Shown here piece after piece: positions 50,533-59,151 of a stretch of 64,000 nucleotides of DNA. A program made the translations under genes and the position numbers. The notes under the pieces were generated by a model. It ran no database searches and had not been told where the DNA came from. It saw only the letters and a list, made by a program, of their open reading frames with translations. This DNA is from CAVUOA01 sp963742955 (GTDB taxonomy: Bacteria; Bacteroidota; Ignavibacteria; Tepidaquicellales; OLB5): contig CAVUOA010000008.1 in the NCBI GenBank assembly GCA_963742955.1, forward strand, positions 930,001 to 994,000. Reading direction: 5' to 3'. Numbering within the stretch: the first letter of the stretch is position 1; each line of letters opens with the position of its first letter.

Positions 50533-52233
50533 ATGAATACTAATTCAATAAATTTTATATGGCGAGCGGCGCTATTATTCGCTGTGATATTTGCTTTTAC
50601 TGCAATTGTACCTGTAGTAACTTTTTCGCAGTGGCAGGGCAACCCGGTAACTACTGCGGTAAATGACCAGATTGACCCTATGATGACAACTGACGGAAGC
50701 GGAGGAACTATTATTACATGGCAGGATAAACATAACGGCAAATATGAAATCTATGCACAAAGAATGAATTCCGACGGCAATGCAGTGTGGAGTACTAATG
50801 GAATTCCAATCTGCACAACCGATACTAATTATAATCCTATTATTGTAAGCGATGGCAGCGGTGGAGCTATTATCGCATGGCAGTCTTACCGCGGCAGTGC
50901 CACGGCTGATATATATGCGCAGCGTGTCAATTCAAGCGGTGCAGTACAGTGGACAACCAATGGTGTACCGGTATGCGTAATTGTATTTGAGCAGGATACC
51001 GTATCTATGATTAGCGATGGTCTTGGAGGAGCAATTCTCACATGGCAAGATTATCGCAGTAACAACGGTTTCGCTGATATCTATGCGCAGCGAGTGAATT
51101 CCAGCGGTGCTATGGTATGGACAGCAAACGGTGTTAACATCTGTAACCAGGCAGCCGCGCAGCGCGGACCAAGGCTGGTCAGTGATGGCAGCGGAGGCGC
51201 ATTTATCACATGGTTTGACAACAGAGCAGGCAATTATGACATCTATACACAGCGTATAGGTTCAGCCGGCGCTGTGCAATGGACAACAAACGGCGTGGCT
51301 ACTTGCACAATGGCAGCCGACCAGCTTAAACCTGATATCAGTACCGATGGAGCAGGGGGCGCCATAGTAGTGTGGTCTGACTATCGCAGCTCTACTGATT
51401 TTAACATCTACGCGCAGAGGATGGGTCCATCTGGTGCTATAGTATGGGCAGTAGACGGCGTAGTAATGAACAACAATGTTGCATACGACCAAACCGACCC
51501 AATGATTGTAAGCGATGGTATGAGCGGCGCAATTATCTCATGGACTGATTACAGAACAGGCACTACTGCTGACATATATGCGCAGCGTGTAAATTCTACC
51601 GGCGCTGTTCAATGGACCGCAACTGGGGTTATAATATGTACATCATCGAATAACCAAATTAAATCTCAGCTTGTAAGCGATGGAAACAATGGAGCTTACA
51701 TTACTTGGGAAGACCATCGTAATGCAGGTAATTCTGATATCTATGCGCAGCGAATAGCTTCAAATGCAGCAATAAACTGGGCAGCAACAGGTTTCGCTAT
51801 CTGCACTGCGGCAAATGACCAGTTAAAGCCAATGATTGTCAGCAATGGTAGTCTTGGTGCAATTGTTGTTTGGCAGGATTACCGCAGCGGTAATAATTTT
51901 GATATTTATGAAACCGGGTTCAATACAACTGGTTTCGTCGCAGTAGAGAATAGTGGGACAATCAGTCCCCGTGAGTTCTTACTTTCTCAGAACTATCCGA
52001 ATCCGTTTAATCCTTCCACAGTAATAAATTATCAATTGCCAACAAGCAGTAATGTGAAGATAAGTGTATATGATGCACTGGGAAGAGAATTAAACGTATT
52101 GGTTAACAAATCACAAAATGCAGGAAATCATAATGTTGTATGGGACGCAAGAAATTATCCGAGCGGTGTTTATTTCTACCGCCTGGAAGCTGGTTCCTTC
52201 GTTTCTAATAAGAAAATGATTTTGATTAAATAA
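50533..52233 (+). CDS. T9SS-sorted beta-propeller-like protein
   Basis: About 566 residues from the ATG at 50533. The signal region is followed by about nine repeats of some 48 residues, each close to 'VSDGxGGAIIxWxDYRSxxxxDIYAQRVNSSGAVQWTxNGVxIC', which suits a beta-propeller or solenoid. The end is a type A T9SS domain (LLSQNYPNPFNPSTVINYQL ... YPSGVYFYRLEAGSF ... MILIK). The protein is secreted and surface-attached. The repeats resemble those of large surface proteins of unknown ligand. It stands under regulon promoter f. A GTG nine bases upstream could also be used. Confidence 0.88.
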   Translation: MNTNSINFIWRAALLFAVIFAFTAIVPVVTFSQWQGNPVTTAVNDQIDPMMTTDGSGGTIITWQDKHNGKYEIYAQRMNSDGNAVWSTNGIPICTTDTNYNPIIVSDGSGGAIIAWQSYRGSATADIYAQRVNSSGAVQWTTNGVPVCVIVFEQDTVSMISDGLGGAILTWQDYRSNNGFADIYAQRVNSSGAMVWTANGVNICNQAAAQRGPRLVSDGSGGAFITWFDNRAGNYDIYTQRIGSAGAVQWTTNGVATCTMAADQLKPDISTDGAGGAIVVWSDYRSSTDFNIYAQRMGPSGAIVWAVDGVVMNNNVAYDQTDPMIVSDGMSGAIISWTDYRTGTTADIYAQRVNSTGAVQWTATGVIICTSSNNQIKSQLVSDGNNGAYITWEDHRNAGNSDIYAQRIASNAAINWAATGFAICTAANDQLKPMIVSNGSLGAIVVWQDYRSGNNFDIYETGFNTTGFVAVENSGTISPREFLLSQNYPNPFNPSTVINYQLPTSSNVKISVYDALGRELNVLVNKSQNAGNHNVVWDARNYPSGVYFYRLEAGSFVSNKKMILIK

Positions 52234-52282
52234 ATATTAAGAACAATCTATTAAATAATCAATAACGGAAACTATAAACATT

Positions 52283-52681
52283 ATGGATAACGAAATAACG
52301 GCCGGAAAATTAATAAAAGGATTACTTACCGGATTTTTGATTGGCGGAGCAATTGGTGGAGCTATTGCATTATTATATGCCCCTAAATCAGGTAAACTTT
52401 TGAGGGATGATATAAGCCGAAAGACAAACGAACTAATCGGTGAAGGTAAGATAAAGAGCGAACAGCTATGGAATGACACAAAGGAACAGGTTGGGAGTAC
52501 CCTGGATAGCGCAAATGATTTTTTAAATACTAGCAAAGAAAAAATTCGCAATAAAACTGAAAAAGTAAAAGATGCTTTTAAAGCTGGCGTTAGCGCTTAC
52601 AATGAAGAAAGAAAATACCGCAGCGATGAAAACATTTTATCGGGGCAAAGTAATGATAGCATTCAAAATCAAATAACATAA
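52283..52681 (+). CDS. YtxH-domain protein
   Basis: A 132-residue protein with an N-terminal glycine-rich hydrophobic helix (LIKGLLTGFLIGGAIGGAIALLYAP), then KSGKLLRDDISRKTNEL and a long amphipathic charged helix with Lys/Glu/Asn heptads. This is the YtxH pattern, seen in general-stress proteins of many bacteria. It is probably membrane-associated. It is 50 bases downstream of the T9SS propeller gene and starts a series of small membrane proteins that looks stress-related. Confidence 0.8.
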   Translation: MDNEITAGKLIKGLLTGFLIGGAIGGAIALLYAPKSGKLLRDDISRKTNELIGEGKIKSEQLWNDTKEQVGSTLDSANDFLNTSKEKIRNKTEKVKDAFKAGVSAYNEERKYRSDENILSGQSNDSIQNQIT

Positions 52682-52729
52682 GTATTGGTAATTCGGCAAT
52701 TGTGAACTTAACCTATTTAATTTCATTGT

Positions 52730-52900
52730 ATGATAACTGTGGATAACATATTAGTAATAGCCGGGATATTAGCTTTCATATTACTCATAGGAATGGTCAT
52801 ACATTCGATAAGCGGTTATTATGAAGAAATAGAATCAAATGAATCCGAAGGTTATTCATCTTTGATAAGTGAAGAGGATAATAATAATCAACGTATATGA
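52730..52900 (+). CDS. 56-residue single-pass membrane protein
   Basis: The ATG at 52730 opens a frame of 56 residues: one transmembrane helix (ILVIAGILAFILLIGMVIHSI) and a polar, acidic tail (EEIESNESEG ... EEDNNNQRI). It lies 48 bases after the YtxH gene. I recognise no family. The start lacks a strong ribosome site. Confidence 0.5.
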   Translation: MITVDNILVIAGILAFILLIGMVIHSISGYYEEIESNESEGYSSLISEEDNNNQRI

Positions 52901-52939
52901 AATAATGAAATAAAGCGATAATAATTTCCTCCTCTAATG

Positions 52940-53046
52940 CTCTAACGATGCACCGTTAGAGACCATGATAGTAATTGCAGAGATATAATTATAAATACTT
53001 ATAAAATATGTTTTAGACGTCATCTGACATATTTATCTCTGCAATT
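52940..53046. promoter_or_regulatory. Two nested inverted repeats upstream of the lmo0937-type gene
   Basis: CTCTAACG (52940-52947) pairs with CGTTAGAG (52954-52961) around ATGCAC. Then AATTGCAGAGATA (52973-52985) pairs perfectly with TATCTCTGCAATT (53034-53046) across a 48-base loop. No T-run follows either. They could be operators or form a structured leader for the gene at 53100. Confidence 0.5.
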
Positions 53047-53099
53047 CTAAATGGTTTAAAAAAAATATTTTCAAAATTCAATTAATTAGGAGACATATC

Positions 53100-53249
53100 A
53101 TGTTGTGGACAATTTTCGTAATTCTTTTGGTACTCTGGCTGTTTGGTCTGGTTAGTTCTTATACAATGGGCGGATTTGTCCATATATTTCTGATTTTGGC
53201 AGTTATTGTATTGGTTTATCAGCTTGTAACCCGTAGAAGAGCAGCTTAG
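53100..53249 (+). CDS. lmo0937-family small membrane protein
   Basis: 49 residues beginning MLWTIFVILLVLWLFGLVSS and YTMGGFVHIFLI. This is the lmo0937 family signature of two hydrophobic helices around an SYTMGG turn, with a short basic tail (RRRAA). The ATG at 53100 has an AGGAGA site upstream. The family is widespread and linked with stress-induced small membrane proteins, without a defined function. It is too short for most gene callers. Confidence 0.8.
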   Translation: MLWTIFVILLVLWLFGLVSSYTMGGFVHIFLILAVIVLVYQLVTRRRAA

Positions 53250-53307
53250 AAAGCAGGTTCTTCATTTAAACTGTTAATATAAACAATTTTCCCAGGAGTT
53301 TATTTGT

Positions 53308-53430
53308 ATGAATACAACCACAAAAATAACTCTAGTCATAGCATTTTTTGCAGTGATAACACTTTTTCTGCTTTATATAAGCGGGATACTGACGGGTACT
53401 ATGGATAACAGATGGTTGATGGGGAAATAG
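53308..53430 (+). CDS. 40-residue membrane peptide related to the next gene
   Basis: ATG at 53308 with AGGAG upstream. One transmembrane helix (ITLVIAFFAVITLFLLYISG) is followed by ILTGTMDNRWLMGK. Its first half resembles the 75-residue protein at 53590 (same MN...ITL.I.F...I.LFLL...TG layout), so the two are probably diverged copies. No function is known. Confidence 0.55.
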   Translation: MNTTTKITLVIAFFAVITLFLLYISGILTGTMDNRWLMGK

Positions 53431-53589
53431 CTGCATATATGATAACTGAATCATACAATCCCGCTTACATCAAGCGGACATGAGTAATGTCAAAACCACC
53501 CAAAAAAGTTTTTTCGGAATTACGGGTGTAATATAAAACCTAAATAGATTTATAATTTTTAAAAAACAATTATTAAGGAGAATAATCTA

Positions 53590-53817
53590 ATGAATGCAAA
53601 GATAAGAATAACCCTGATAATTTCATTTGTGCTCGGAATATTGCTGTTCCTGCTTTTCAGCAGCATGGTGATAACCGGCGCACTATCTAACGGCGGGATG
53701 ATGGGGAGCGAACGAATGGTCGGAATCAGCTGGATGTGGATTCCTACAGTTTTAAGCCTTGGGCTGGTTTTCCTGATTGGCTGGGCAATTTTCTCAAAGA
53801 ATATTAAGAACGTATAG
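53590..53817 (+). CDS. 75-residue two-helix membrane protein
   Basis: ATG at 53590 with AAGGAG 9 bases upstream. Two hydrophobic helices (ITLIISFVLGILLFLLFSSM and MWIPTVLSLGLVFLIGWAIF) flank a Met/Gly-rich turn (SNGGMMGSERMVG). Met-rich turns can bind copper or silver, but that is speculative. It is a paralogue of the 40-residue peptide upstream. Confidence 0.65.
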   Translation: MNAKIRITLIISFVLGILLFLLFSSMVITGALSNGGMMGSERMVGISWMWIPTVLSLGLVFLIGWAIFSKNIKNV

Positions 53818-53894
53818 AAATTACATACAGAGCAGCTCTATCAATGATAACAATAGAATCTATAAATCAAAGAATTCAGAATTATTCAAACTAA

Positions 53895-54344
53895 ATGAAC
53901 AAAATAAAATCAAAAATATTAATACTATTCGCGCTGTTGTTTGCTTTTTCTACATGCACCGTATACTCTCAAAAGGGATGGGGTCCGGGGAGCAATTACA
54001 ACAAGATATATGATGTAAATACAGTCGAAACAATTAGCGGACAGGTTACGAGCATTGATAAAATATATCCTGATAAAAATATGGCTTATGGTATGGCTTA
54101 TGGTATCCACTTGACCCTTAATACAAGCGATGGTGATATCTCGGTTCATCTCGGACCCGGATGGTTCATAGAAAATCAGGATATCCAGATCAATGTAGGA
54201 GATAATGTTATTGTAACGGGCTCGAAGGTAACATACGAGGGCAGTAAAGTAATTATAGCTAAAGAAGTAACTAAAGGAGACCAGGTATTAAAGCTTAGAG
54301 ATGATAACGGTTATCCTCTGTGGTCCGGATGGCATAACAGATAA
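53895..54344 (+). CDS. Exported OB-fold-like small protein
   Basis: A 149-residue protein with a Sec signal peptide (ending TVYSQ), then a beta-rich domain: TISGQVTSIDKI, YGIHLTLNTSDGDISVHLGPGWFIE, INVGDNVIVTGSKV and IIAKEVTKGDQVLKLRDDNGYPLWSGW. This pattern (short barrel, 'HLGP.W...' and 'LRD..G.P.W.GW') is common in uncharacterised periplasmic OB-fold proteins, sometimes near redox or metal genes. It has no membrane anchor. It lies 77 bases after the two-helix membrane protein. Confidence 0.75.
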   Translation: MNKIKSKILILFALLFAFSTCTVYSQKGWGPGSNYNKIYDVNTVETISGQVTSIDKIYPDKNMAYGMAYGIHLTLNTSDGDISVHLGPGWFIENQDIQINVGDNVIVTGSKVTYEGSKVIIAKEVTKGDQVLKLRDDNGYPLWSGWHNR

Positions 54345-54493
54345 TAATATTAGCTAAGGTATTATGTCCTTCAATAACAGATTCATAATTTATTACTGGA
54401 GGATTAACAGTAAAACGTTGAAGGTATGGAAATTGGTAAACGACAATTGGATTTTTCTTAAATAATCACATTTAAAAATCAAATAAAGAAAAA

Positions 54494-55156
54494 ATGAAAA
54501 CTAAACTTAAATTATTAATGTTAGCAGCATTAGCTCCCATAGCAGTTTTTTTTGCTGTTGTTTCCGGATGTACGGATACTACAACAAACACTAACCCTAC
54601 TTATATAAACAATCCGAATGTAAACACATTCGACAGCATCGGAGTTGATGAAGATTCAATATCGTATTCATATACAGGCATTGACTTGCTGACAGGCAGA
54701 GCAACTACCGGCATGGACGGCTCCCGTGATTGCAGCTTACAGGACTTAAATAATGCCGGAGCCGATTTTTACCTGCAGGACGGTGTTTATGATACACGTT
54801 CCGCCGGTTATGAAATAAGGTTTTTTAGAGTTGCTTCGGATATGGATGTAAATACCTTTGATACTTTATCCAAAGTACAGGGCTATGTTTCATTCAGTCC
54901 TAACGATTTTACTCAAAACAGCACAGAAAACTGGGGCTATTTCACTGCACCCTTGTCTGTTTATCCCGTTTATTGTTTTTGGCTCAAAGGGAAGAAAGAC
55001 GCCGGATTTAATTCAAACAAAAATGTATATGGCATAATTCAGCCCAGAGAAGCCACTGATATTTCTCCCGGTCAGCCTTATAATTACAGAATGTCATTTC
55101 GTGTAAGAATTAATACCAATGGAGAAAATGATTTCAGAAAACAGATATTACAATAA
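54494..55156 (+). CDS. Lipoprotein of unknown function
   Basis: A 220-residue protein with a lipoprotein signal (AVVSGCTDTTT, lipidated Cys at about 26). A Thr/Asn-rich linker is followed by a beta-rich domain with EIRFFRVASD, VQGYVSFSPNDF and YRMSFRVRI. No family is recognised. It is 43 bases upstream of the ECF sigma factor on the same strand, so the two may be expressed together. The 54345-54493 spacer contains a 33-codon frame that I do not count as a gene. Confidence 0.6.
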   Translation: MKTKLKLLMLAALAPIAVFFAVVSGCTDTTTNTNPTYINNPNVNTFDSIGVDEDSISYSYTGIDLLTGRATTGMDGSRDCSLQDLNNAGADFYLQDGVYDTRSAGYEIRFFRVASDMDVNTFDTLSKVQGYVSFSPNDFTQNSTENWGYFTAPLSVYPVYCFWLKGKKDAGFNSNKNVYGIIQPREATDISPGQPYNYRMSFRVRINTNGENDFRKQILQ

Positions 55157-55199
55157 TATTATTAGGATTTTTTAAGAATACAATTTTGTAAAACAAGAA

Positions 55200-55901
55200 A
55201 TGTGGAGTATGTATAAATCAAACAAGAAAATTGTAAATGAAGTCATTAATATAAATGATGATATCAAGCGAAACGGAACAGCTCCGGATAATTACCTTGA
55301 AGAACCGGTATACGTTAGCAATATGACAATAGTTGATGAAGAAAAGCGGCTTGCATTCGAAAAAGAAGCTTTGCCCCATTACAAAGCGGTCTACAACTTC
55401 TCTTATAAAATGATGGGCAACAAGCTGGATGCCGATGACATGATACAAGAAACTTATTTAAGAGCTTTCCGTTTCTTTGATTCTTATAAAAAAGGGACTA
55501 ACTGCAAAGCATGGCTTTTCAAAATTATGAAAAACCTAATAATCAATAAATACAGAAAAGAAAAAAAAGAAGCTGCCAATGTGGATATTGATGAGGTTAT
55601 AAATATTCTGCCCGGTATTAAATCAATTCATCTTGAAACAGACGATATTCAACAGAAGATATTTTCAAAACTTCTTGATGATGAAATAACGTTAGCTTTA
55701 AAATCAATTCATGATGACTATAGAATGGTTGTAATACTATGTGACCTTGAAGGCTTAAGCTATGAAGAAATAGCTGATTTTCTGAATTGTCCTATTGGCA
55801 CCGTAAGAAGCAGGATTCACAGAGGAAGACATCTGTTGCAGCAAAAATTATTCTTATATGCAAGGCAAAGAGGTTACAATGCCGGTTCGGCCATTAATTA
55901 A
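55200..55901 (+). CDS. ECF-type RNA polymerase sigma factor
   Basis: A 233-residue protein with region 2 (DADDMIQETYLRAFRFFDSY and GTNCKAWLFKIMKNLIINKY) and region 4 (DLEGLSYEEIADFLNCPIG, TVRSRIHRGR). The 60-residue N-terminal extension before region 2 is longer than usual. There is no membrane anti-sigma gene next to it. The start at 55200 could also be the ATG at 55209. It lies between the lipoprotein gene and a regulon promoter, but the regulon promoters look sigma-70-like and are not obvious ECF promoters. Confidence 0.9.
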   Translation: MWSMYKSNKKIVNEVININDDIKRNGTAPDNYLEEPVYVSNMTIVDEEKRLAFEKEALPHYKAVYNFSYKMMGNKLDADDMIQETYLRAFRFFDSYKKGTNCKAWLFKIMKNLIINKYRKEKKEAANVDIDEVINILPGIKSIHLETDDIQQKIFSKLLDDEITLALKSIHDDYRMVVILCDLEGLSYEEIADFLNCPIGTVRSRIHRGRHLLQQKLFLYARQRGYNAGSAIN

Positions 55902-55987
55902 TTTAGCCGTTATAATCGCCTGGACAAAAATGGGAAAAAATGAAATAAATAGTATTTCAGGTAATTTATGGGGAAAATTTCCTCACT

Positions 55988-56052
55988 CTAAAGATGTAGT
56001 TCCAATTTCATACTATTGGCTGATTGAATAAACTTTAGTAAATATATAGCTT
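55988..56052 (+). promoter_or_regulatory. Regulon promoter g
   Basis: TAAAGATGTAGTTCC and AATTTCAT precede a diverged stretch (ACTATTGGCTGA), then TTGAAT (56024-56029), 17 bp, TAGCTT (56047-56052). The 20-base box-to-minus-35 spacing is intact although the CCCTTTG part is altered. Confidence 0.75.
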
Positions 56053-56098
56053 TGTTACAAGGAATAAACATATTCATAAATTTATAGGAGATAAAAAA

Positions 56099-56881
56099 TT
56101 GAAAAAAATTAACACTTTAATTGCAGTATTAGTGATAATATTTGCAGTAAACGGCTTAAAAGCACAGACTTACCCCGTACCAAAATTTTCGTTACATGTT
56201 ACCGGGGGTTATACAATGACTCTTCCTGACTTAAAAGGAGACTTTCCTGCCGATTTACTTTCAGGGAAAAACCCGACCCCATACTTCGTAAAAAACGGAT
56301 TTAATTTTGGGCTAGATGGTAAATATTTTGTTGATAAAAAAAGCACGTTGGGAATTATGTTATCATTAACATATACAATGCTTAGCAGCGGTGACATTGG
56401 AGTATCCAATCTTGATACCAATAGTATATTAGGAATTGGAACAGGTACATGGAGAACTAACATGAATATATTTACAATCGGAGTAGGTGCAGAATACGAT
56501 TTCGCACCGAAAAGACCAGCAAATCCGTTTGTAAATGTTCAGTTCACCACTAATATAATCGGTGGAAAAACTACATTTGATGCAAGCGGTGGTTCTATTC
56601 CAAGCTATGCAGCAGATATGTCATCAGCAGTAAGGTTTGGAGCTATGTTTGGGGCAGGTGTAGATGTGAAGTTAAGCAAAAACATTGGTGTAGTTATAGG
56701 CGGAAAATACGCTTTTGCAAACTTATTTGGTAAAGATTCAACTGAAAGCACAAGCACAACTTATGGTTTAAATGACAAAGAAACCACAACAATGAAATCA
56801 AGAAAAATGGCTTACTTGCAGTTCTATGCAGGTATGAGTTTCTACTTTGGCCAGAAGAAAACTAAATCAATAAAAAAATAG
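56099..56881 (+). CDS. Outer-membrane beta-barrel protein
   Basis: A 260-residue protein from a TTG start with GGAG upstream (TATAGGAGAT). A Sec signal peptide (ending LKAQ) is followed by alternating amphipathic strands (FSLHVTGGYTMTL, FGLDGKYFVDKKSTLGIMLS, MNIFTIGVGAEYDFAP, FGAMFGAGVDVKL, YLQFYAGMSFYF). The final aromatic FYF before a charged tail suits BAM-dependent insertion, although the last residues (GQKKTKSIKK) are unusually basic. It is a porin-like or OmpA/OmpW-like barrel. It is monocistronic between regulon promoter g and a strong terminator. Confidence 0.75.
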   Translation: MKKINTLIAVLVIIFAVNGLKAQTYPVPKFSLHVTGGYTMTLPDLKGDFPADLLSGKNPTPYFVKNGFNFGLDGKYFVDKKSTLGIMLSLTYTMLSSGDIGVSNLDTNSILGIGTGTWRTNMNIFTIGVGAEYDFAPKRPANPFVNVQFTTNIIGGKTTFDASGGSIPSYAADMSSAVRFGAMFGAGVDVKLSKNIGVVIGGKYAFANLFGKDSTESTSTTYGLNDKETTTMKSRKMAYLQFYAGMSFYFGQKKTKSIKK

Positions 56882-56908
56882 TTTCCTCCTCTAATATATT
56901 GTTCCATT

Positions 56909-56937
56909 GGGGAGTCCAAAAGGCTCCCCTTTTTTTT
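56909..56937 (+). terminator. Rho-independent terminator after the beta-barrel gene
   Basis: GGGGAG (56909-56914) pairs with CTCCCC (56924-56929), followed by eight T residues. Confidence 0.92.
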
Positions 56938-57000
56938 AAATGCTTATTCTAAAATATGAGAAAAGCAGTATAATCAACAGAAATCACCTTTTTACTCATC

Positions 57001-57065
57001 CAATAGATGTAGTTCCTTTTTCATCTCTTTAGGTAGTTGACTTGCCCGGTATATGGGTGTAGCTT
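57001..57065 (+). promoter_or_regulatory. Regulon promoter h
   Basis: AATAGATGTAGTTCC and TTTTTCATCTCTTT precede AGGTAG and TTGACT (57037-57042), 17 bp, TAGCTT (57060-57065). The 20-base spacing is kept. It heads an apparent three-gene unit (57163-59853). Confidence 0.8.
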
Positions 57066-57162
57066 TACATCAAGACATTTAGCCAGCATCTTCGCAAGTG
57101 AATAACCGGGAAGAAAAATGACAACTTGATCTTCAAAAAGGAAAAAATTTCTAAAAAATTAA

Positions 57163-57675
57163 ATGAAAGTAAATAAAATGAAAACAACAATTTTCTCAAT
57201 AATATTCTTATTGTGTCTTATAGCATCCACAAATGCACAGCTAAAAGAGCACGATAATTTGATGGGTGGAACATTGGGATTCTGGGCACGCAACAGCTCA
57301 CCTACATTCGGTTTTAATTATGAAAACCAGGTTACCCAGGCAGGTATTGGCTCCATCGGTTTAGGTGCCTTGCTAAGATATTCCAATTATTCTGACCCAG
57401 CGCCCGAAAGATTCTCAAATATATTTCTTGGCGGACAGGCAAACTACAACTTTAATCAAATAGCAAGCGGAAAGTTCGTTCCGTTCCTTGGTTTAGTTTT
57501 AGGATTTTATTCTAATTCACCGGACGGACGTTCACTGAAACAAAGCGGTTTATGGACTTGGGGACAGGCAGGAATGAGATATTTCTTTAGTCCCGCAGTT
57601 GCAGGTGTAGTAAGATTCGGGCTTGGAAATGCTAACTTTAACGCATTAGAGCTCGGCGTAGATTTTAAATTTTAA
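57163..57675 (+). CDS. Small outer-membrane beta-barrel protein
   Basis: A 170-residue protein with a signal peptide (TTIFSIIFLLCLIASTNAQ), then eight or so short strands: GGTLGFWARNSSPTFGFNYE, IGSIGLGALLRYSNY, NIFLGGQANYNF, FVPFLGLVLGFYSN, WTWGQAGMRYFFSPAVAGVVR and FNALELGVDFKF. The terminal Phe is typical of outer-membrane barrels. The size matches OmpW/OmpX-type barrels. A second ATG at 57178 is an equally good start. It is followed by the DUF6600 lipoprotein after 35 bases. Confidence 0.78.
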   Translation: MKVNKMKTTIFSIIFLLCLIASTNAQLKEHDNLMGGTLGFWARNSSPTFGFNYENQVTQAGIGSIGLGALLRYSNYSDPAPERFSNIFLGGQANYNFNQIASGKFVPFLGLVLGFYSNSPDGRSLKQSGLWTWGQAGMRYFFSPAVAGVVRFGLGNANFNALELGVDFKF

Positions 57676-57709
57676 TAGAATGATTTCAATTAAAGAAAGA
57701 AATATCGTC

Positions 57710-59100
57710 ATGAAAACAAAATGGATTTTAAGAACAATGGGATTATTAATCCTGATGGTTTCATTGTTCGTACTTTCTTCCTGTACAAAGCAGGCAGATG
57801 GAGATTTGAACAATGAAGAAAAGGACAAAAGCCTGGAAGCTACCTCAATTGATGAAAATGATTTGACTGAATCAGATGAAGACCTTACAACGGTCGATTA
57901 CAAGGAATTTTACGACCAGCTCTCCTCTCATGGAGAGTGGCTCCAGGTACAGCCTGAGGAAATCGGTCTGCAGTCAAAAACTGCTTCATCTAACAGTTCA
58001 AGTCATAACAGTTTTTCACTTTCAAATCTGCTGGGCATTAAAGATGCATTTGGGTCATCAAAATTAAATTCAGAAATGGTGTACGTTTGGAAACCATCAA
58101 CAGACCTGGCTGTAACCGGGGTTGTTGTAAATGAAGCACCCGTGTATGTACCTTACACCAATGGGCAGTGGGTTAATACCGATGCAGGCTGGTATTTTAA
58201 AGCCCCTACACCGGTTGAAGAAACAGTTTCTCACTACGGCAGATGGGTGAATTCACCGACTGCAGGCTGGCTGTGGGTTCCCGGAAGAGTATGGGCACCT
58301 GCATGGGTAGATTGGAAACAAAACGATAATTATGTATCATGGGCTCCTTTACCCCCTTCAGATTATATTGTTGGCGGAACTATGAGCGCTCCGGTTATTG
58401 AAGATAATAATTATGTAATAGTTGAGAAAAAATATTTTCTCGAACCGGCTGTATACAAATACAATAATCTATACTCTAATGATGGGAGCAGGATATTAGT
58501 TAGTGATATGTCAGGTACTGAAGGGATAGTTGTTGTAAATAATGCAATAATAAACAGAGGCCCTGATGTCAATGTTATTCAAACTATATATGGCAGGAAT
58601 ATTGAATTGGTTAAGATAAAACACGTCAAAAATTTTAATGATGTCAGATATTCTGAAAGTGAGTATAATGTATATGCACCGGGCTTCAAAAGATATAAAA
58701 ACAAGGGGAATACAAAATTTACTGTTAATGAGCCAAAATCTTTTAAGAAGTATGATAATTTCAGAAAAGAAAATAACGGTAATAATAAAGGGATGATGGA
58801 CAATGACAACAATAAAGGGAATATGAACAACGGAATAAAAGGGAATATGAATAACGGTAATAATAAAGGGAAGATGAACAACGGCAATAATAAAGGAAAT
58901 ATGAACAATGGCAATAACAAAGGGAATATGAATAAGGTAATAATAAAGGTAAGATGAACAATGGTAATAATAAAGGTAAGATGAACAACGGCAATAATAA
59001 AGGATACAAGCAAAAAGGCAATGATAATGGTAATAAACAGAAAAGCAACGGTAATGGAAACAAGCAAAAAAGCAGCAAAAGTGGAAAAGGGAAAAAATAA
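57710..59100 (+). CDS. DUF6600-type lipoprotein with frameshifted GNNKG repeat tail
   Basis: The ATG at 57710 starts a lipoprotein signal (FVLSSCTKQ). The middle is DUF6600-like, with VDYKEFYDQLSSHGEWLQV, NGQWVNTDAGWYF, YGRWVNSPTAGWLWVPGRVW and YVSWAPLPPSDY. From about residue 350 the tail consists of 9-residue repeats (GNNKGNMNN) in 27-base DNA units. The first frame stops at 58957, just after a unit that has lost one base near 58936. In the next frame the repeats continue (GNNKGKMNN, GNNKGYKQK, then KQKSNGNGNKQKSSK) to a stop at 59098-59100. Either slippage switches the length of this tail, or it is an assembly error. Confidence 0.75.
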
Positions 59101-59151
59101 AGAATTAAACTGATAAATAAATTTTATACTTAAGATAAAAACATAAAAACG

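Noticed and set aside
54364..54465. A 33-codon frame before the lipoprotein gene
   Set aside because: Aromatic-rich but without a ribosome site, family pattern or other support.
42052..57065. The shared promoter boxes as mobile REP-type repeats
   Set aside because: They are not symmetrical, always point the same way, and lie at a fixed distance from -35/-10 elements and gene starts.
58579..59078. Long hydrophobic minus-strand frames opposite the DUF6600 gene
   Set aside because: They are produced by the complement of the AAT/AAC/AAA-rich repeat and have no ribosome site or family pattern.
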